Below, in pieces: positions 1 through 8,158 of a DNA stretch of 64,000 nucleotides. The stretch's first letter is position 1. Every line of letters starts with the position of its first letter. Source of the stretch: Microbacterium gubbeenense DSM 15944 (GTDB lineage: Bacteria > Actinomycetota > Actinomycetes > Actinomycetales > Microbacteriaceae); assembly GCF_000422745.1 (NCBI RefSeq), contig NZ_KE383914.1, positions 104,686-168,685 on the forward strand, written 5' to 3'. A model generated the notes under the pieces. The model did no database searches. It had not been told where the DNA came from and saw only the letters and a list, made by a program, of their open reading frames with translations. Made by a program: the position numbers and the translations under genes.

Positions 1-266
1 TCACCCTTCCCCTCATCCATTCCGCATTCGCCACCGGCATCACCCTGGCGACTGCGCGGGCGATGACGACGCTGTCGCCCATCGTGTTCTTGACGACGCC
101 CGGGATCAAGATCATGACCTCACAGATCCTCGCCGAGGTCGACGCAGGTCGATTCGGAAACGCGTTCGCGTACTGCGCGCTGCTCGTGACCATCGTGCTC
201 GCGATCATCGGGCTCATTAACCTCCTCCTGAGAAAGGTCGTCTTTCGTGGTCTCCTCCGTCACTGA
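1..266 (+). CDS. ABC transporter permease, C-terminal part (5' end outside window)
   Basis: The reading frame enters at base 3 and runs open to a TGA at 264-266, so only about the last 87 residues are present. They read as the end of a BPD-type permease: a cytoplasmic stretch with RAMTTLSPIVFL, then one hydrophobic segment (CALLVTIVLAIIGLINLLL) and a short basic tail. This ending is typical of the two-domain permeases of iron(III) or 2-aminoethylphosphonate importers. The ATPase gene starts inside its last codons (GTG at 247), so the two are translationally coupled. The substrate cannot be read from this fragment. Confidence 0.75.
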   Translation, partial: TLPLIHSAFATGITLATARAMTTLSPIVFLTTPGIKIMTSQILAEVDAGRFGNAFAYCALLVTIVLAIIGLINLLLRKVVFRGLLRH

Positions 267-1407
267 CACAACGATCCCTGCAGCGGCCGCTGGCATTTCC
301 GACATCGATGCCGCACGGCTCACGTTGCGGGGTGTGAGCAAGCGCTACAGCGCCGACCCAACGGTCGCCGCGGCCGTTGAGAGCATCGACCTCGACATCG
401 AACCCGGGGAGTTCGTCACCTTGCTCGGCCCTTCGGGCTGCGGCAAGACCTCGACGCTCCGCATGATCGCCGGGTTCGAGACTCTCACCGAGGGCGCCAT
501 CAACCTCGACGGTGTCGACATCTCCGCCACGCCGCCGAACCGTCGCCCCATGTCGATGGTCTTCCAGTCGTACGCGCTATTCCCGCACCTGAGCGTGCGC
601 GACAACGTCTCGTACGGCCTGAAGCTGAAGAAGATATCCGCGAGCCGCATCGCCGAGGACGTCGACGGCATTCTCGCCATCATGAATCTGTCCGGGCTCG
701 CGGATCGCGCCCCGCATCAGTTGTCCGGCGGCCAACAGCAGAGGGTCGCGCTTGCGCGGGCCCTGGTGATGCGACCGAAAGTACTTCTGTTCGACGAACC
801 GCTGTCGAACCTCGACGCGAAGCTGCGCGTGCAGATGCGTCACGAAATCCGCCTTCTGCAGCGTCGTCTCGGCATCACGAGCATCTTCGTCACCCACGAT
901 CAGGACGAGGCGATGACGATGTCGGACCGAATCGTGGTGATGAGCAAGGGGCGCATCGAGCAGGTCGGCGCGCCGAGCGAGGTGTACCGGCGCCCGGCAT
1001 CGATGTTCGTCGCAGACTTCATCGGACGCGCGAACTTCCTGGACGCCGAGGTCGAGGCGATCCACGGCGACGGCACCGCGACGGCCGCTGTGCTCGGCGA
1101 TAGTTTGCGCGTGCCCGCCCATCCGGACGTCGTGGTCGGCGACACGGCCCAGCTGCTCGTGCGTCCGGAATCTGTACACCTGTCGACGGGTGCGGCGGAA
1201 AAGTCGGAACGGGCCACGGGCGACGTCGGCCGCGTGCTCAACACGGTGTTCTACGGATCGACCGTCGAGTACGAGATCGAGACTGATTCGGGAAACCTCA
1301 TCGCGTCGGTTTCCGACCCCGTCGCGGCCGACGTGCTCGACCTGCAGAGCGTTGCGCACGTGCGGGTCGAGTCCGACCGCGCGTGGCTGCTGCCGGACCG
1401 CGAGTGA
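247..1407 (+). CDS. ABC transporter ATP-binding protein (PotA/FbpC/PhnT-type)
   Basis: Cytoplasmic ATPase energising the importer whose permease ends just upstream; 386 aa. Walker A GPSGCGKTS at 61-69, signature LSGGQQQR at 159-166, Walker B VLLFDEP at 179-185, H-loop His217 in FVTHDQDEA. The C-terminal third (about 270-386) looks like the TOBE domain of spermidine, iron or 2-aminoethylphosphonate ATPases. Start is GTG 247: AGAAAGG at 231-237 gives a well-spaced Shine-Dalgarno, and it overlaps the permease end by 20 bases. The substrate is not decided by sequence; a phosphonate or iron type is inferred from the permease ending. The gene is convergent with the next one. Confidence 0.9.
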   Translation: MVSSVTDTTIPAAAAGISDIDAARLTLRGVSKRYSADPTVAAAVESIDLDIEPGEFVTLLGPSGCGKTSTLRMIAGFETLTEGAINLDGVDISATPPNRRPMSMVFQSYALFPHLSVRDNVSYGLKLKKISASRIAEDVDGILAIMNLSGLADRAPHQLSGGQQQRVALARALVMRPKVLLFDEPLSNLDAKLRVQMRHEIRLLQRRLGITSIFVTHDQDEAMTMSDRIVVMSKGRIEQVGAPSEVYRRPASMFVADFIGRANFLDAEVEAIHGDGTATAAVLGDSLRVPAHPDVVVGDTAQLLVRPESVHLSTGAAEKSERATGDVGRVLNTVFYGSTVEYEIETDSGNLIASVSDPVAADVLDLQSVAHVRVESDRAWLLPDRE

Positions 1408-1422
1408 GGCCCCGACTGCACG

Positions 1423-2376
1423 TCATACCAGGGTGACGCAGGCGCGCGTCGCGACGGATGCGAAGCGCGCCTCGAGCGCCGGGCGCAGATCCGCGGGCGC
1501 ACAGAACGTGGCGAACGCCTGCATCATGTCGTCGGTGATGAGCTGGCCCATCTGATCCCACTCGCCGCGCCTGCTCGCCGCGTGCAGGGCGTCGGCCGCG
1601 TTCTCCCAGCCGTGCAGTTCCATGACGGGTCGGTACGACGGCGTCGAGGCGTAGAACGAGATCTGGCTGCGCACGGCCTTCTCGGCGGCGGCGCGCTCGG
1701 GCTCGTCGGATCCGGTCACGACGAACGGCGTCAGGATCACGTCGGTCGTCTTGCGGCCGGAGCGGGCGCGGCCGTCCGCGAGCGCGGGCAGGCTGACTTC
1801 CGCGAGGTACTCGGGCGTCGTGAATGCGTGCGCGATGAAGCCGTCGGCAGCCTCGCCCGCGAGCGCCGTCATCGCCGGGCCGACCGCGGCGAGCCAGATC
1901 TCGGGGGATCCGTACGGGTTCTGCCCCGGTGAGAACATCGGCGTCATGAGCGTGTGCGTGTAGTGCTCTCCGCGCACATTCAGCCGCTCGCCGGTTTCCC
2001 ATGAGTCCCAGATCGCGCGCACGGCCGCGATGAACTCGCGCATGCGCGGCGCCGGTGCCGTCCACGGCATCGAGAACCGCTTCTCGATGTGCGGCTTCAC
2101 CTGGGATCCGAGCCCCAGGCTGAAGCGCCCCTTCGACGCGAGCTGCGCGTCGTTCGCGGCCTGCGCGACGGTCATCGGATTGCGCGCGAACGCGACGGCG
2201 ATGGAGGTCGCCGTGTGGATCCGTTCGGTCACCGACCCCGCGAGCGCGCACGCGATGAGGGGATCGTGGGCGAGCTCGGGCACCTGGATGCCGTCGAAGT
2301 CGCCGCTCTCGGCGTGACGGGCGGCTGCGAGGACGGCGTCGGGGGCGGCGTCTCTGACGCCCAGATCGAGATGCAT
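1423..2376 (-). CDS. LLM-class F420-dependent oxidoreductase
   Basis: 317 aa, full length for the bacterial luciferase-like TIM-barrel family; the whole protein resembles the subgroup known as the MSMEG_2256 family (F420-dependent). Visible family features are the N-terminal FDGIQVPELAHDP strand/loop, the RIHTATSIAVAFARNPMTVA segment, GRFSLGLGSQVKPHIEKRF near 85-105, and the cofactor-loop region PEIWLAAVGPAMTALAGE. Substrate unknown; the family reduces or oxidises small organics with F420. The presence of cofE at 10274 and an F420-type PPOX protein at 34675 supports the cofactor. Single gene, convergent with the ABC ATPase and separated from the upstream lipoprotein by a strong hairpin. Confidence 0.85.
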   Translation of the reverse strand: MHLDLGVRDAAPDAVLAAARHAESGDFDGIQVPELAHDPLIACALAGSVTERIHTATSIAVAFARNPMTVAQAANDAQLASKGRFSLGLGSQVKPHIEKRFSMPWTAPAPRMREFIAAVRAIWDSWETGERLNVRGEHYTHTLMTPMFSPGQNPYGSPEIWLAAVGPAMTALAGEAADGFIAHAFTTPEYLAEVSLPALADGRARSGRKTTDVILTPFVVTGSDEPERAAAEKAVRSQISFYASTPSYRPVMELHGWENAADALHAASRRGEWDQMGQLITDDMMQAFATFCAPADLRPALEARFASVATRACVTLV

Positions 2377-2411
2377 GGACCCAGCCTGCCGGACGACCGG
2401 CGTGCATGAGA

Positions 2412-2456
2412 AAGGCGTTGTTCGCCGCCGACAAATTCAGCGGCGAACAACGCCTT
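2412..2456 (-). terminator. Intrinsic hairpin after the lipoprotein gene
   Basis: Perfect 17-bp inverted repeat: left arm 2412-2428 (aaggcgttgttcgccgc), 11-base loop, right arm 2440-2456. It lies 14 bases past the stop of the minus-strand lipoprotein gene and before the start of the oxidoreductase gene. Confidence 0.8.
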
Positions 2457-2469
2457 CAGCGGTGCTCGG

Positions 2470-2895
2470 TCAGCCGCAGACCTCGGCGAGGTCGGTGCCC
2501 GCGGTCGTGAGCTTCTCCGAGGCCTCGGTGAGCGCCTCGGTGTCGACGCTGGTGGGGTCGTCCGCCATGGCGTCGAGGCTCTCCGAGATCGTCGTGATTC
2601 CGGCACCGAAGTCGTCGTATACCGACTTGACTTCTTCGTTCGTGATCTTCTCGCCGCCCTCGGCGATCTTCGTGTCGAGGTCAGCAATCATCTGCTTCAT
2701 GCCCTCAGGATCGGACATCATCGAGGACAGGCCGCCCATGTCGGAGCTCACCTCGGTGAAGGTGTCCTGAGCGACCTTGCAGGCGTCGGCAGCGGACTGT
2801 CCGCCGGCGCCTCCCGAGCAGGCCGTCAGCGCGGCGGGGACGAGAGCGATGGCGCCGATTGCCGAGAGCAGGCGGGCGCGGCGGGAAACAGTCAT
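2470..2895 (-). CDS. Small secreted lipoprotein, unknown function
   Basis: 141 aa. Signal peptide with basic N-terminus (MTVSRRAR), hydrophobic core and lipobox LTAC, so Cys26 would be acylated after export. The mature part is acidic, Gly/Ser-rich at the start, then mainly helical with heptad-like hydrophobics and one Cys (Cys37) plus a terminal Cys (near 140) that could form a disulfide. ATG 2895 is chosen because the frame stays open far upstream without Shine-Dalgarno, while AGGAG sits 6-8 bases before this ATG and the signal peptide begins here. No recognised domain. Single-gene unit closed by the hairpin at 2412-2456. Confidence 0.75.
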   Translation of the reverse strand: MTVSRRARLLSAIGAIALVPAALTACSGGAGGQSAADACKVAQDTFTEVSSDMGGLSSMMSDPEGMKQMIADLDTKIAEGGEKITNEEVKSVYDDFGAGITTISESLDAMADDPTSVDTEALTEASEKLTTAGTDLAEVCG

Positions 2896-3090
2896 GGGAT
2901 CTCCTGGAAAGCTGTGCGAGGGACGGGAACCCCGGGTGAGGCGAAGTCCGGCCGGGCTCCCCCGAAACCGGCCGGACATTACCAAGCTACGGGCTTCGTC
3001 CCGCGCGCGCGATGGGGAGAACTGCCCTCCCCGCGGCGTGTGTCCGGGGAGCATCTTGGAATTCTCCAGCGGATCCCGGGGTCGGGGCCG

Positions 3091-3096
3091 TACCGT
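3091..3096 (+). promoter_or_regulatory. -10 box of probable leaderless rlmN promoter
   Basis: TACCGT is followed by exactly six bases and the rlmN ATG (3103), so transcription would begin at or next to the start codon. No clear -35 box. The intervening GGAGGC is too close to the ATG to act as a normal Shine-Dalgarno. Confidence 0.5.
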
Positions 3097-3102
3097 GGAG
3101 GC

Positions 3103-4314
3103 ATGACGACGTCGGGAATTCGCCAGGTCAAGCCCAAGGCCGAGGGCTGGCAACAGCGCAAGGACGAGGCCGGACGCCCGCTTCTGCAGTTCGCGAGCCC
3201 GAAGCGGGGCAAGCCGCCGGAGCACCTCGCCGACCTCACGCCCGAGGAACGCGTCGACAAGCTCAAGGAGCTGGGCCTTCCCGGATTCCGCGCGAAGCAG
3301 CTCGCGAAGCACTACTTCGAGCACTACACGCGCGACCCCGAGAAGATGACGGATCTGCCGAAGGAGGGCCGCGACGAGCTCGTCGCCGGCCTGCTGCCGA
3401 ACCTGCTCACGGAGGTGCGACGTCTGCAGACCGACGGCGGCGACACGATCAAGTTCCTCTGGAAGCTGCACGACGGCGCCCTCGTCGAGTCGGTTCTCAT
3501 GCGCTACCCCGGCCGCATCACGCTCTGCGTCAGCTCGCAGGCCGGCTGTGGCATGAACTGCCCGTTCTGCGCGACCGGTCAGAACGGCCTGACCCGCAAC
3601 ATGTCGGCGGCGGAGATCGTCGACCAGGTCGTGCGCGCGAACGAGGTCATCGCGGCGGGCGAGCTGGGCGGCAAGCGCGACGACGACAACAGCGCCGAGC
3701 GCGTCAGCAACATCGTGTTCATGGGCATGGGTGAGCCCCTCGCCAACTACAAGCGCGTCATGCAGGCCGTGCGTACGATGGTCGACAAGAAGCAGGGCCT
3801 CGGCATGAGCGCCCGCGGCATCACGATCTCGACCGTCGGGCTCGCCCCGGCGATCCGCAAGCTCACCGACGAGGAGATCCCGGTCACGTTCGCGCTCTCG
3901 CTGCACGCGCCCGATGATGAGCTCCGCAACGAGATGATCCCGGTCAACTCGCGCTGGAAGGTCGACGAGGTGCTCGATGCGGCGCGCGGCTACTACGAGC
4001 GCACCGGCCGCCGCGTGTCGATCGAGTACGCCCTGATCAAGGACATGAACGACCACCCGTGGCGCGCTGAGCTGCTCGCGGACAAGCTGCTCGAGCGCGG
4101 CAAGGGATGGGTGCACGTCAACCCGATCCCGCTGAACCCGACGCCCGGATCCGTGTGGGACGCCTCGCCCATCGCGGCGCAGCGCGAGTTCGTGCGCCGG
4201 TTGAACGACCGCGGGATCCCCACGACGATCCGCGACACCCGCGGCAAGGAGATCGACGGGGCCTGCGGGCAGCTCGTCGTCACGGAAGAGGACGAGCGGC
4301 TCTCCGCGGGCTGA
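3103..4314 (+). CDS. rlmN: Dual-specificity 23S rRNA/tRNA methyltransferase RlmN
   Basis: Radical-SAM enzyme that methylates C2 of adenosine in 23S rRNA (A2503 in E. coli numbering) and tRNA A37. 403 aa. The [4Fe-4S] motif is C149-X3-C153-X2-C156 (GCGMNCPFC). The two extra cysteines of the ping-pong mechanism are present: Cys142 (TLCVSSQ) and the methyl-carrying Cys388 ([11 protein letters not shown]). The GMGEPLANY motif lies near 208-216. ATG 3103 is chosen over the longer open frame because the upstream residues are not family-like and a -10 box lies six bases before it. Single gene, divergent from the lipoprotein. Confidence 0.95.
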   Translation: MTTSGIRQVKPKAEGWQQRKDEAGRPLLQFASPKRGKPPEHLADLTPEERVDKLKELGLPGFRAKQLAKHYFEHYTRDPEKMTDLPKEGRDELVAGLLPNLLTEVRRLQTDGGDTIKFLWKLHDGALVESVLMRYPGRITLCVSSQAGCGMNCPFCATGQNGLTRNMSAAEIVDQVVRANEVIAAGELGGKRDDDNSAERVSNIVFMGMGEPLANYKRVMQAVRTMVDKKQGLGMSARGITISTVGLAPAIRKLTDEEIPVTFALSLHAPDDELRNEMIPVNSRWKVDEVLDAARGYYERTGRRVSIEYALIKDMNDHPWRAELLADKLLERGKGWVHVNPIPLNPTPGSVWDASPIAAQREFVRRLNDRGIPTTIRDTRGKEIDGACGQLVVTEEDERLSAG

Positions 4315-4322
4315 TCCGCCTA

Positions 4323-4785
4323 TTACTTCCCGCCGGGAGGACCGACGAGGAGCAGGATGACGTACAGCGCGACGACGGCGACGACGATGAGCGACACGAG
4401 GATCCACGCGTGGCGCAGGAACCAGCGCAGCAGGCGGTCGTACCAGGTGCGATCCTGCGGGTGATCTGACTCCTCCAGGCGCCATTCGCCCTCGAGGCGC
4501 CCCTTGCGGTGCAGCCAGATCTCCATCGGGATCGTCGCGTAGGGCACGATCGCGCTCGCCACGGCCAGCACGCCGAGACCGATCGACCAGCGCTGGTTGA
4601 ACGCCACGACGATCGCCGTCGCCCCGTAGGCGAGGAAGATGAACCCGTGGATGCCCCCCGCCGATCGTCACGACGATGCCGGGAGCTCCGACCGCGCGCG
4701 CGATCAGCGCCGAGATCAGGATCGTCCAGGTGATCGCCTCGGCGATCGCGAGGACGCGGTACAGGCTGGCGGGCGTGCGAATCAT
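4323..4785 (-). pseudogene. DUF3817 integral membrane protein, frameshifted
   Basis: The N-terminal half (MIRTPASLYRVLAIAEAITW...) starts at ATG 4785 with AAGGAG just upstream; the C-terminal half continues in another frame (..AFNQRWSIGLGVLAVASAIVP..) to a stop at 4323. Read together they give a DUF3817 small membrane protein with three or four helices and a further TM near the C-terminus. The break is in a run of six G (minus strand, about 4654-4659): with five G the frame reads GGGIHGFIFLAYGATA, the family-conserved stretch. It is either a genuine inactivation or phase variation, or a homopolymer sequencing error. Function of the family is unknown. Confidence 0.7.
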
Positions 4786-4831
4786 CGCGCTCCTTGGTCG
4801 GGGGTGTTCTCCCACCGTACGCGTGCGCGCA

Positions 4832-5740
4832 CTACTTCCTCATCATCCTGACGTCGCCCGTCCAGGAGGCGGGCTTCGCGATCCAATCGTCGCGGCGGGC
4901 GGTGCGCCATCCGATGATCATCAGAACGACCGTTGCGGCGAACACGGCGAACCCGACCCAGCTCACGCGGTCAGCGCCGCCGTACATCGTGTTGAGGTTG
5001 CGCAGGATTCCGGTGGTGAAGACGAGGCCGACGTGGGCGATGACGAAGGCGACGAAGAACAGCATGGTCGGGAAGTGGAGCTTCTTCGCCAGGGTGTCGG
5101 GAAGCGCGCGCTGCCACGCGGGGCCCTTCGGATAGAAGGTGCTGAGCCGGTAGCCGGTGACGGCCGCGATGGGGGAGGCGATGAAGACGATCGCGAAGTA
5201 GCTCAGCTGCTGCAGCGCGTTGTAGTTCACCCAGCCCCTGTGTGTGGGCCAGTCGAGCGAGAGGTACTGCAGGAGCGCGGACAGGGCGTTCGGGAAGACT
5301 TCCCAGCTCACCGGCACGATGCGCGCCCAGTGGCCGCTGGTGAAGAGCAGTACGACGAAGACGACGCCGTTCGCGAGCCACAGGACATCGACGGCGATGT
5401 GCGCCCAGAGGGCGAGCGACATGCGCCGCTTCTTCACCCGGGTCGATGTCCACAGCCCGCCCGCCCGCTTTTCGCCGCGCACGCGGAGGGCGGTGCGCAC
5501 GATCATGACGAGGAAGAAAGCGTTGAGGAAATGCGTCCACGAGACGAACGCGGGGATTCCGTCGGGGGTCGAGGCGAGCTGGGGCGCGTCTCCCGGGAAC
5601 CGGGTCAGGAATGCGGACAGCTCGTCGGTCGAGAGCAGGCCGCGTACGACGAAGACGCCGCACCAGCAGACCAGAACGATGGCGGCGACGACGAACAGCG
5701 AGGCCACGGCCTGAAGCCATGTCGGTCGCGTTTTCGTCAC
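4832..5740 (-). CDS. Cytochrome b561/b6-like integral membrane protein
   Basis: 302 aa with about five to six hydrophobic helices (near 12-33, 64-85, 112-133, 178-197, 224-245, 258-276). His70, His114, His222 and His236 lie in or next to membrane helices, as expected for haem ligands in the di-haem cytochrome b subunits of thiosulfate/formate-dehydrogenase type enzymes. A membrane electron-carrier role is inferred from this layout. The start is GTG 5740; TAAGAAT lies a few bases upstream and the mRNA may be leaderless. No catalytic subunit is adjacent, so its partner is unknown. Confidence 0.65.
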   Translation of the reverse strand: MTKTRPTWLQAVASLFVVAAIVLVCWCGVFVVRGLLSTDELSAFLTRFPGDAPQLASTPDGIPAFVSWTHFLNAFFLVMIVRTALRVRGEKRAGGLWTSTRVKKRRMSLALWAHIAVDVLWLANGVVFVVLLFTSGHWARIVPVSWEVFPNALSALLQYLSLDWPTHRGWVNYNALQQLSYFAIVFIASPIAAVTGYRLSTFYPKGPAWQRALPDTLAKKLHFPTMLFFVAFVIAHVGLVFTTGILRNLNTMYGGADRVSWVGFAVFAATVVLMIIGWRTARRDDWIAKPASWTGDVRMMRK

Positions 5741-5803
5741 CCCAGTATTCTTACCGATCCCAGCTGAGAAGCACGAAGCGCCCGGTTCGGCCGAGCGCTG
5801 GCG

Positions 5804-7903
5804 CTATGCCCGGCTGCGGGTGCGGGCGATGACGATTCCCGCCGCGATCAGAACGGCACCCCCGAGGCCGATGGCCCAGGTCACGTCTCCACCGGTCGGC
5901 GCGAGCGGGTCCTCGCCCGGCGCGGCCGCTGGCTGCTCCGACGGAGCTGCGCTCGGGTCCTCGGCCGGGGCGGGTGCGGCCGTTTCTGTGGGTGCGGGCG
6001 TGGGTTCCTCAGACGGCTCTTCGGCCGGCGCAGGTGCCGCGGTTTCCGTCGGTGCAGGCGACGGCTCCTCAGCCGGTGCCGGCTCCTCGCCCGGTGCGGG
6101 TGCCGCGGTCTCCGTCGGCTCGGGCGACGGCTCTTCCGACGGAGCAGGTGCTGCCGTCTCGGTCGGCTCGGGCGACGGCGCCGCCACGGGTGCCCCGTCG
6201 AGGGTGTAGAGCGTCGTCGTGCCCGTGACCTCGTTGCCGACCACGATCATGGGAATCCCCGTGGGCGAGGCATCGGCCGGGATGAAGTCGAGCCCCTCGG
6301 GCCCGAGATCGCCGACCGAGTTCACGAGAGCGGCGAGCTCTTCCTCCGAGCCGCCCGACGCCTCGAGCTCTTCGTATGCGTCGCCGAGCGACACGTCGAA
6401 CGAGCGGTTGTTGACGTACTCGACGTAGGTGGAGGCTGCCGGATCGGTCACGTCGTACACCACGACACCGCCGAGGCGCTCGAAGCCGATGAACGCGTAG
6501 GTGCGGCCGTCGATCTCGCCGATCGTGAGGTTCTCGGGCTCGATGCCCTTCGCGTCGCTGCGGCTGTCGAACTCGTTGTCGTCGTGCCCGGAGTTGAACA
6601 CGAGCGGCGTGGACTCGGACAGCCGGGCCCCGAGCTCCTCGAACTGCGAGCCGGAGTCGAACACGAGCTCGCCGTCTGCCGAGTAGATCGAGAACGAGCG
6701 TGCGCCGTAGGCGTAGAGCTCGCTGTAGCAGCCCTGCTCGTCGTCGAAGCCCATCTCGGTCGTGACCTCGAGGCGGCCGAGGGCCGCGTCGTCCTCATAA
6801 GAAGCGAGGTTCTCGCAGAGCGGGCCTGTTCCCGGAGCGTCGTCGGTGCCGAGGTCCTTCACTCGAGCGGGCTCGACGTAGTCGCCCCACTCACGGGCGT
6901 CGCCTTCGTTGGCCGTGACGATGTAGGTCTCGCCGTTCGACTGGTACGAGTGCACGCCGTCGGGCATCGGCACGCCGTATAGGCCGGGGTACGTGGCGAT
7001 GTTGATCGTCGGCGCGTCCTCTGGGTCGCGGTCGGAGGCATCCAGCGGCACGGTGCCGCGGTCGATGAAGCCGAGGCCGAACACGTCGGTGACCGCCGCT
7101 GAGGCGAGGTCGACCGTCGCGATCGCGTTGGCCTCCTGCATGGCCACGTACGCAATGCCGTCCTGCACCGTGACGTACTCGGGCTCCCAGTTCGTCGAGC
7201 GCGGGAACTCGTCGTTCAGGATCGGGCCGAATGCGTCGCGCACCGAGTCATCGAGCTCGACGCCCTCGAACGCGTGGAAGTCGGCGATGCGCACGTCGTC
7301 CTGAGAGGGTGCCTCGATGGTCTCGGGGAGTGCCACCACACCGACCGACCCCTCGGGGTCGCTCGAGAAGTCGTCCGCGGGCTCGCCCTCGTTCGCGACA
7401 ACGGCGAACGCGCCGTCGGGCGACATCGTGACCATGTCGGGAAGCGCCCCGACCGTCACCTCGCCGAGCACGGTCGGCTCGTCGGCGTTGGCGTCGAAGA
7501 ACAGCAGGCGCCCGGGCGCGGTCTTGTCGTCGGCGTTCTCGAGGGCGACGACCCCGAGGCCGTCGTCGCGGATCGCGACGGAGTTCGCGATGCCGCCCTC
7601 GGCACCGACCTGGTAGAGCTCGGCCATCGCCGTCGGGTCGGTCATTTCGATCGCGAAAACGCTGCCGGCGTCGGCGTTGACCGAGAAGAGTCGGTTGCCG
7701 TGCGCCTGCACGATCTCGCTCGCACCGGCGTCGAAGATACCGGTCTCGAACGTGCCCGCGACCGACAGGTCGAAGGGGGCGTCGGCGATGGCGTCGTAGA
7801 TGGGCTCGATGTCGCCGGGCTGGGCCGCCGAGGCGGCGACCGGCGACAGCGCCAGTGCGCACGCCGCACCTGCGGCAAGGAGGTATCGGGGGCTTTTTCG
7901 CAT
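5804..7903 (-). CDS. Secreted choice-of-anchor I family protein with LAPTG sortase signal
   Basis: 699 aa. A signal peptide (cleavage near ASAAQPG, residue 27-28) is followed by a beta-propeller-like region of about 540 residues with repeated strands such as HGNRLFSVNADAG, SPDGAFAVVANEGEP and TYIVTANEGDAREWGDY, the hallmark of the choice-of-anchor I domain. Some relatives are annotated as alkaline-phosphatase-like. From about 575 follows a Pro/Glu/Thr/Ala-rich wall-spanning stretch of imperfect TETAAPAP.EEPSPEP repeats, then LAPTG, a hydrophobic helix and TRSRA: a sortase-E-type cell-wall anchor. A PHO box lies upstream (7936-7953), suggesting induction by phosphate limitation. Catalytic activity cannot be read from the sequence. 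Confidence 0.85.
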   Translation of the reverse strand: MRKSPRYLLAAGAACALALSPVAASAAQPGDIEPIYDAIADAPFDLSVAGTFETGIFDAGASEIVQAHGNRLFSVNADAGSVFAIEMTDPTAMAELYQVGAEGGIANSVAIRDDGLGVVALENADDKTAPGRLLFFDANADEPTVLGEVTVGALPDMVTMSPDGAFAVVANEGEPADDFSSDPEGSVGVVALPETIEAPSQDDVRIADFHAFEGVELDDSVRDAFGPILNDEFPRSTNWEPEYVTVQDGIAYVAMQEANAIATVDLASAAVTDVFGLGFIDRGTVPLDASDRDPEDAPTINIATYPGLYGVPMPDGVHSYQSNGETYIVTANEGDAREWGDYVEPARVKDLGTDDAPGTGPLCENLASYEDDAALGRLEVTTEMGFDDEQGCYSELYAYGARSFSIYSADGELVFDSGSQFEELGARLSESTPLVFNSGHDDNEFDSRSDAKGIEPENLTIGEIDGRTYAFIGFERLGGVVVYDVTDPAASTYVEYVNNRSFDVSLGDAYEELEASGGSEEELAALVNSVGDLGPEGLDFIPADASPTGIPMIVVGNEVTGTTTLYTLDGAPVAAPSPEPTETAAPAPSEEPSPEPTETAAPAPGEEPAPAEEPSPAPTETAAPAPAEEPSEEPTPAPTETAAPAPAEDPSAAPSEQPAAAPGEDPLAPTGGDVTWAIGLGGAVLIAAGIVIARTRSRA

Positions 7904-7916
7904 GGCCCCAGTGTTT

Positions 7917-7953
7917 TGTATACGAGTGGTGCGGCCGTGAACGCCAGGTGAAC
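7917..7953 (-). promoter_or_regulatory. Putative PHO box (7936-7953) and -10 (7917-7922)
   Basis: Read on the minus strand: GTTCACC, four bases, GTTCACG, i.e. two 11-bp direct-repeat units of the actinobacterial PhoP box, with TATACA 13 bases downstream as -10. It sits 33 bases ahead of the choice-of-anchor I start codon, where PhoP would replace a -35 box. Confidence 0.6.
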
Positions 7954-7975
7954 GGTTGGGTGGCGCCGCGTACCG

Positions 7976-8114
7976 CCCGGTTCTGTCGGAGCGGCGCCGG
8001 CGAGTGCTCCGGTTCTGTCGGAGATTCCACGCTCGGACGGCGTGCGACGCGGTGCCGGCGGGAAATCTCCGACGGAACCGAACCGAGTTGAGCGGTCACT
8101 CCGACAGAACCGGG
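7976..8114. repeat. Intergenic inverted-repeat element, copy A (139 bp)
   Basis: Non-coding element bounded by CCCGGTTCTGTCGGAG (7976-7991) and its reverse complement CTCCGACAGAACCGGG (8099-8114). A second, inner pair is CCGGTTCTGTCGGAG (8009-8023) and CTCCGACGGAACCG (8067-8080). A related 140-bp copy lies at 57509-57648. No reading frame explains it. Resembles a MITE or REP/BIME-type extragenic palindrome. Confidence 0.75.
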
Positions 8115-8118
8115 AACG

Positions 8119-8152
8119 ACGAAGCCGGGGGCCAGTCGGCCCCCGGCTTCGT
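8119..8152 (-). terminator. Intrinsic terminator after the UshA-like gene
   Basis: Inverted repeat acgaagccgggggcc, 4-base loop agtc, ggcccccggcttcgt: perfect 15-bp stem, seven bases past the stop of the minus-strand nucleotidase gene. Confidence 0.85.
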
Positions 8153-8158
8153 TCGGGT

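Noticed and set aside
2470-4815. 781-codon minus-strand frame read as one protein
   Set aside because: It joins the DUF3817 N-terminus, antisense of rlmN and the lipoprotein; only the two ends are real genes.
4676-5767. 363-codon plus-strand open frame opposite the cytochrome-b-like gene
   Set aside because: Acidic/His-rich antisense shadow without ribosome site; the minus-strand protein has clear helices and histidines.
5970-6180. Short tandem repeats that could suggest a CRISPR-like array (also 8290-8450)
   Set aside because: Period and variation follow codons for Pro/Glu/Thr/Ala wall-spanner repeats in the two LAPTG proteins.
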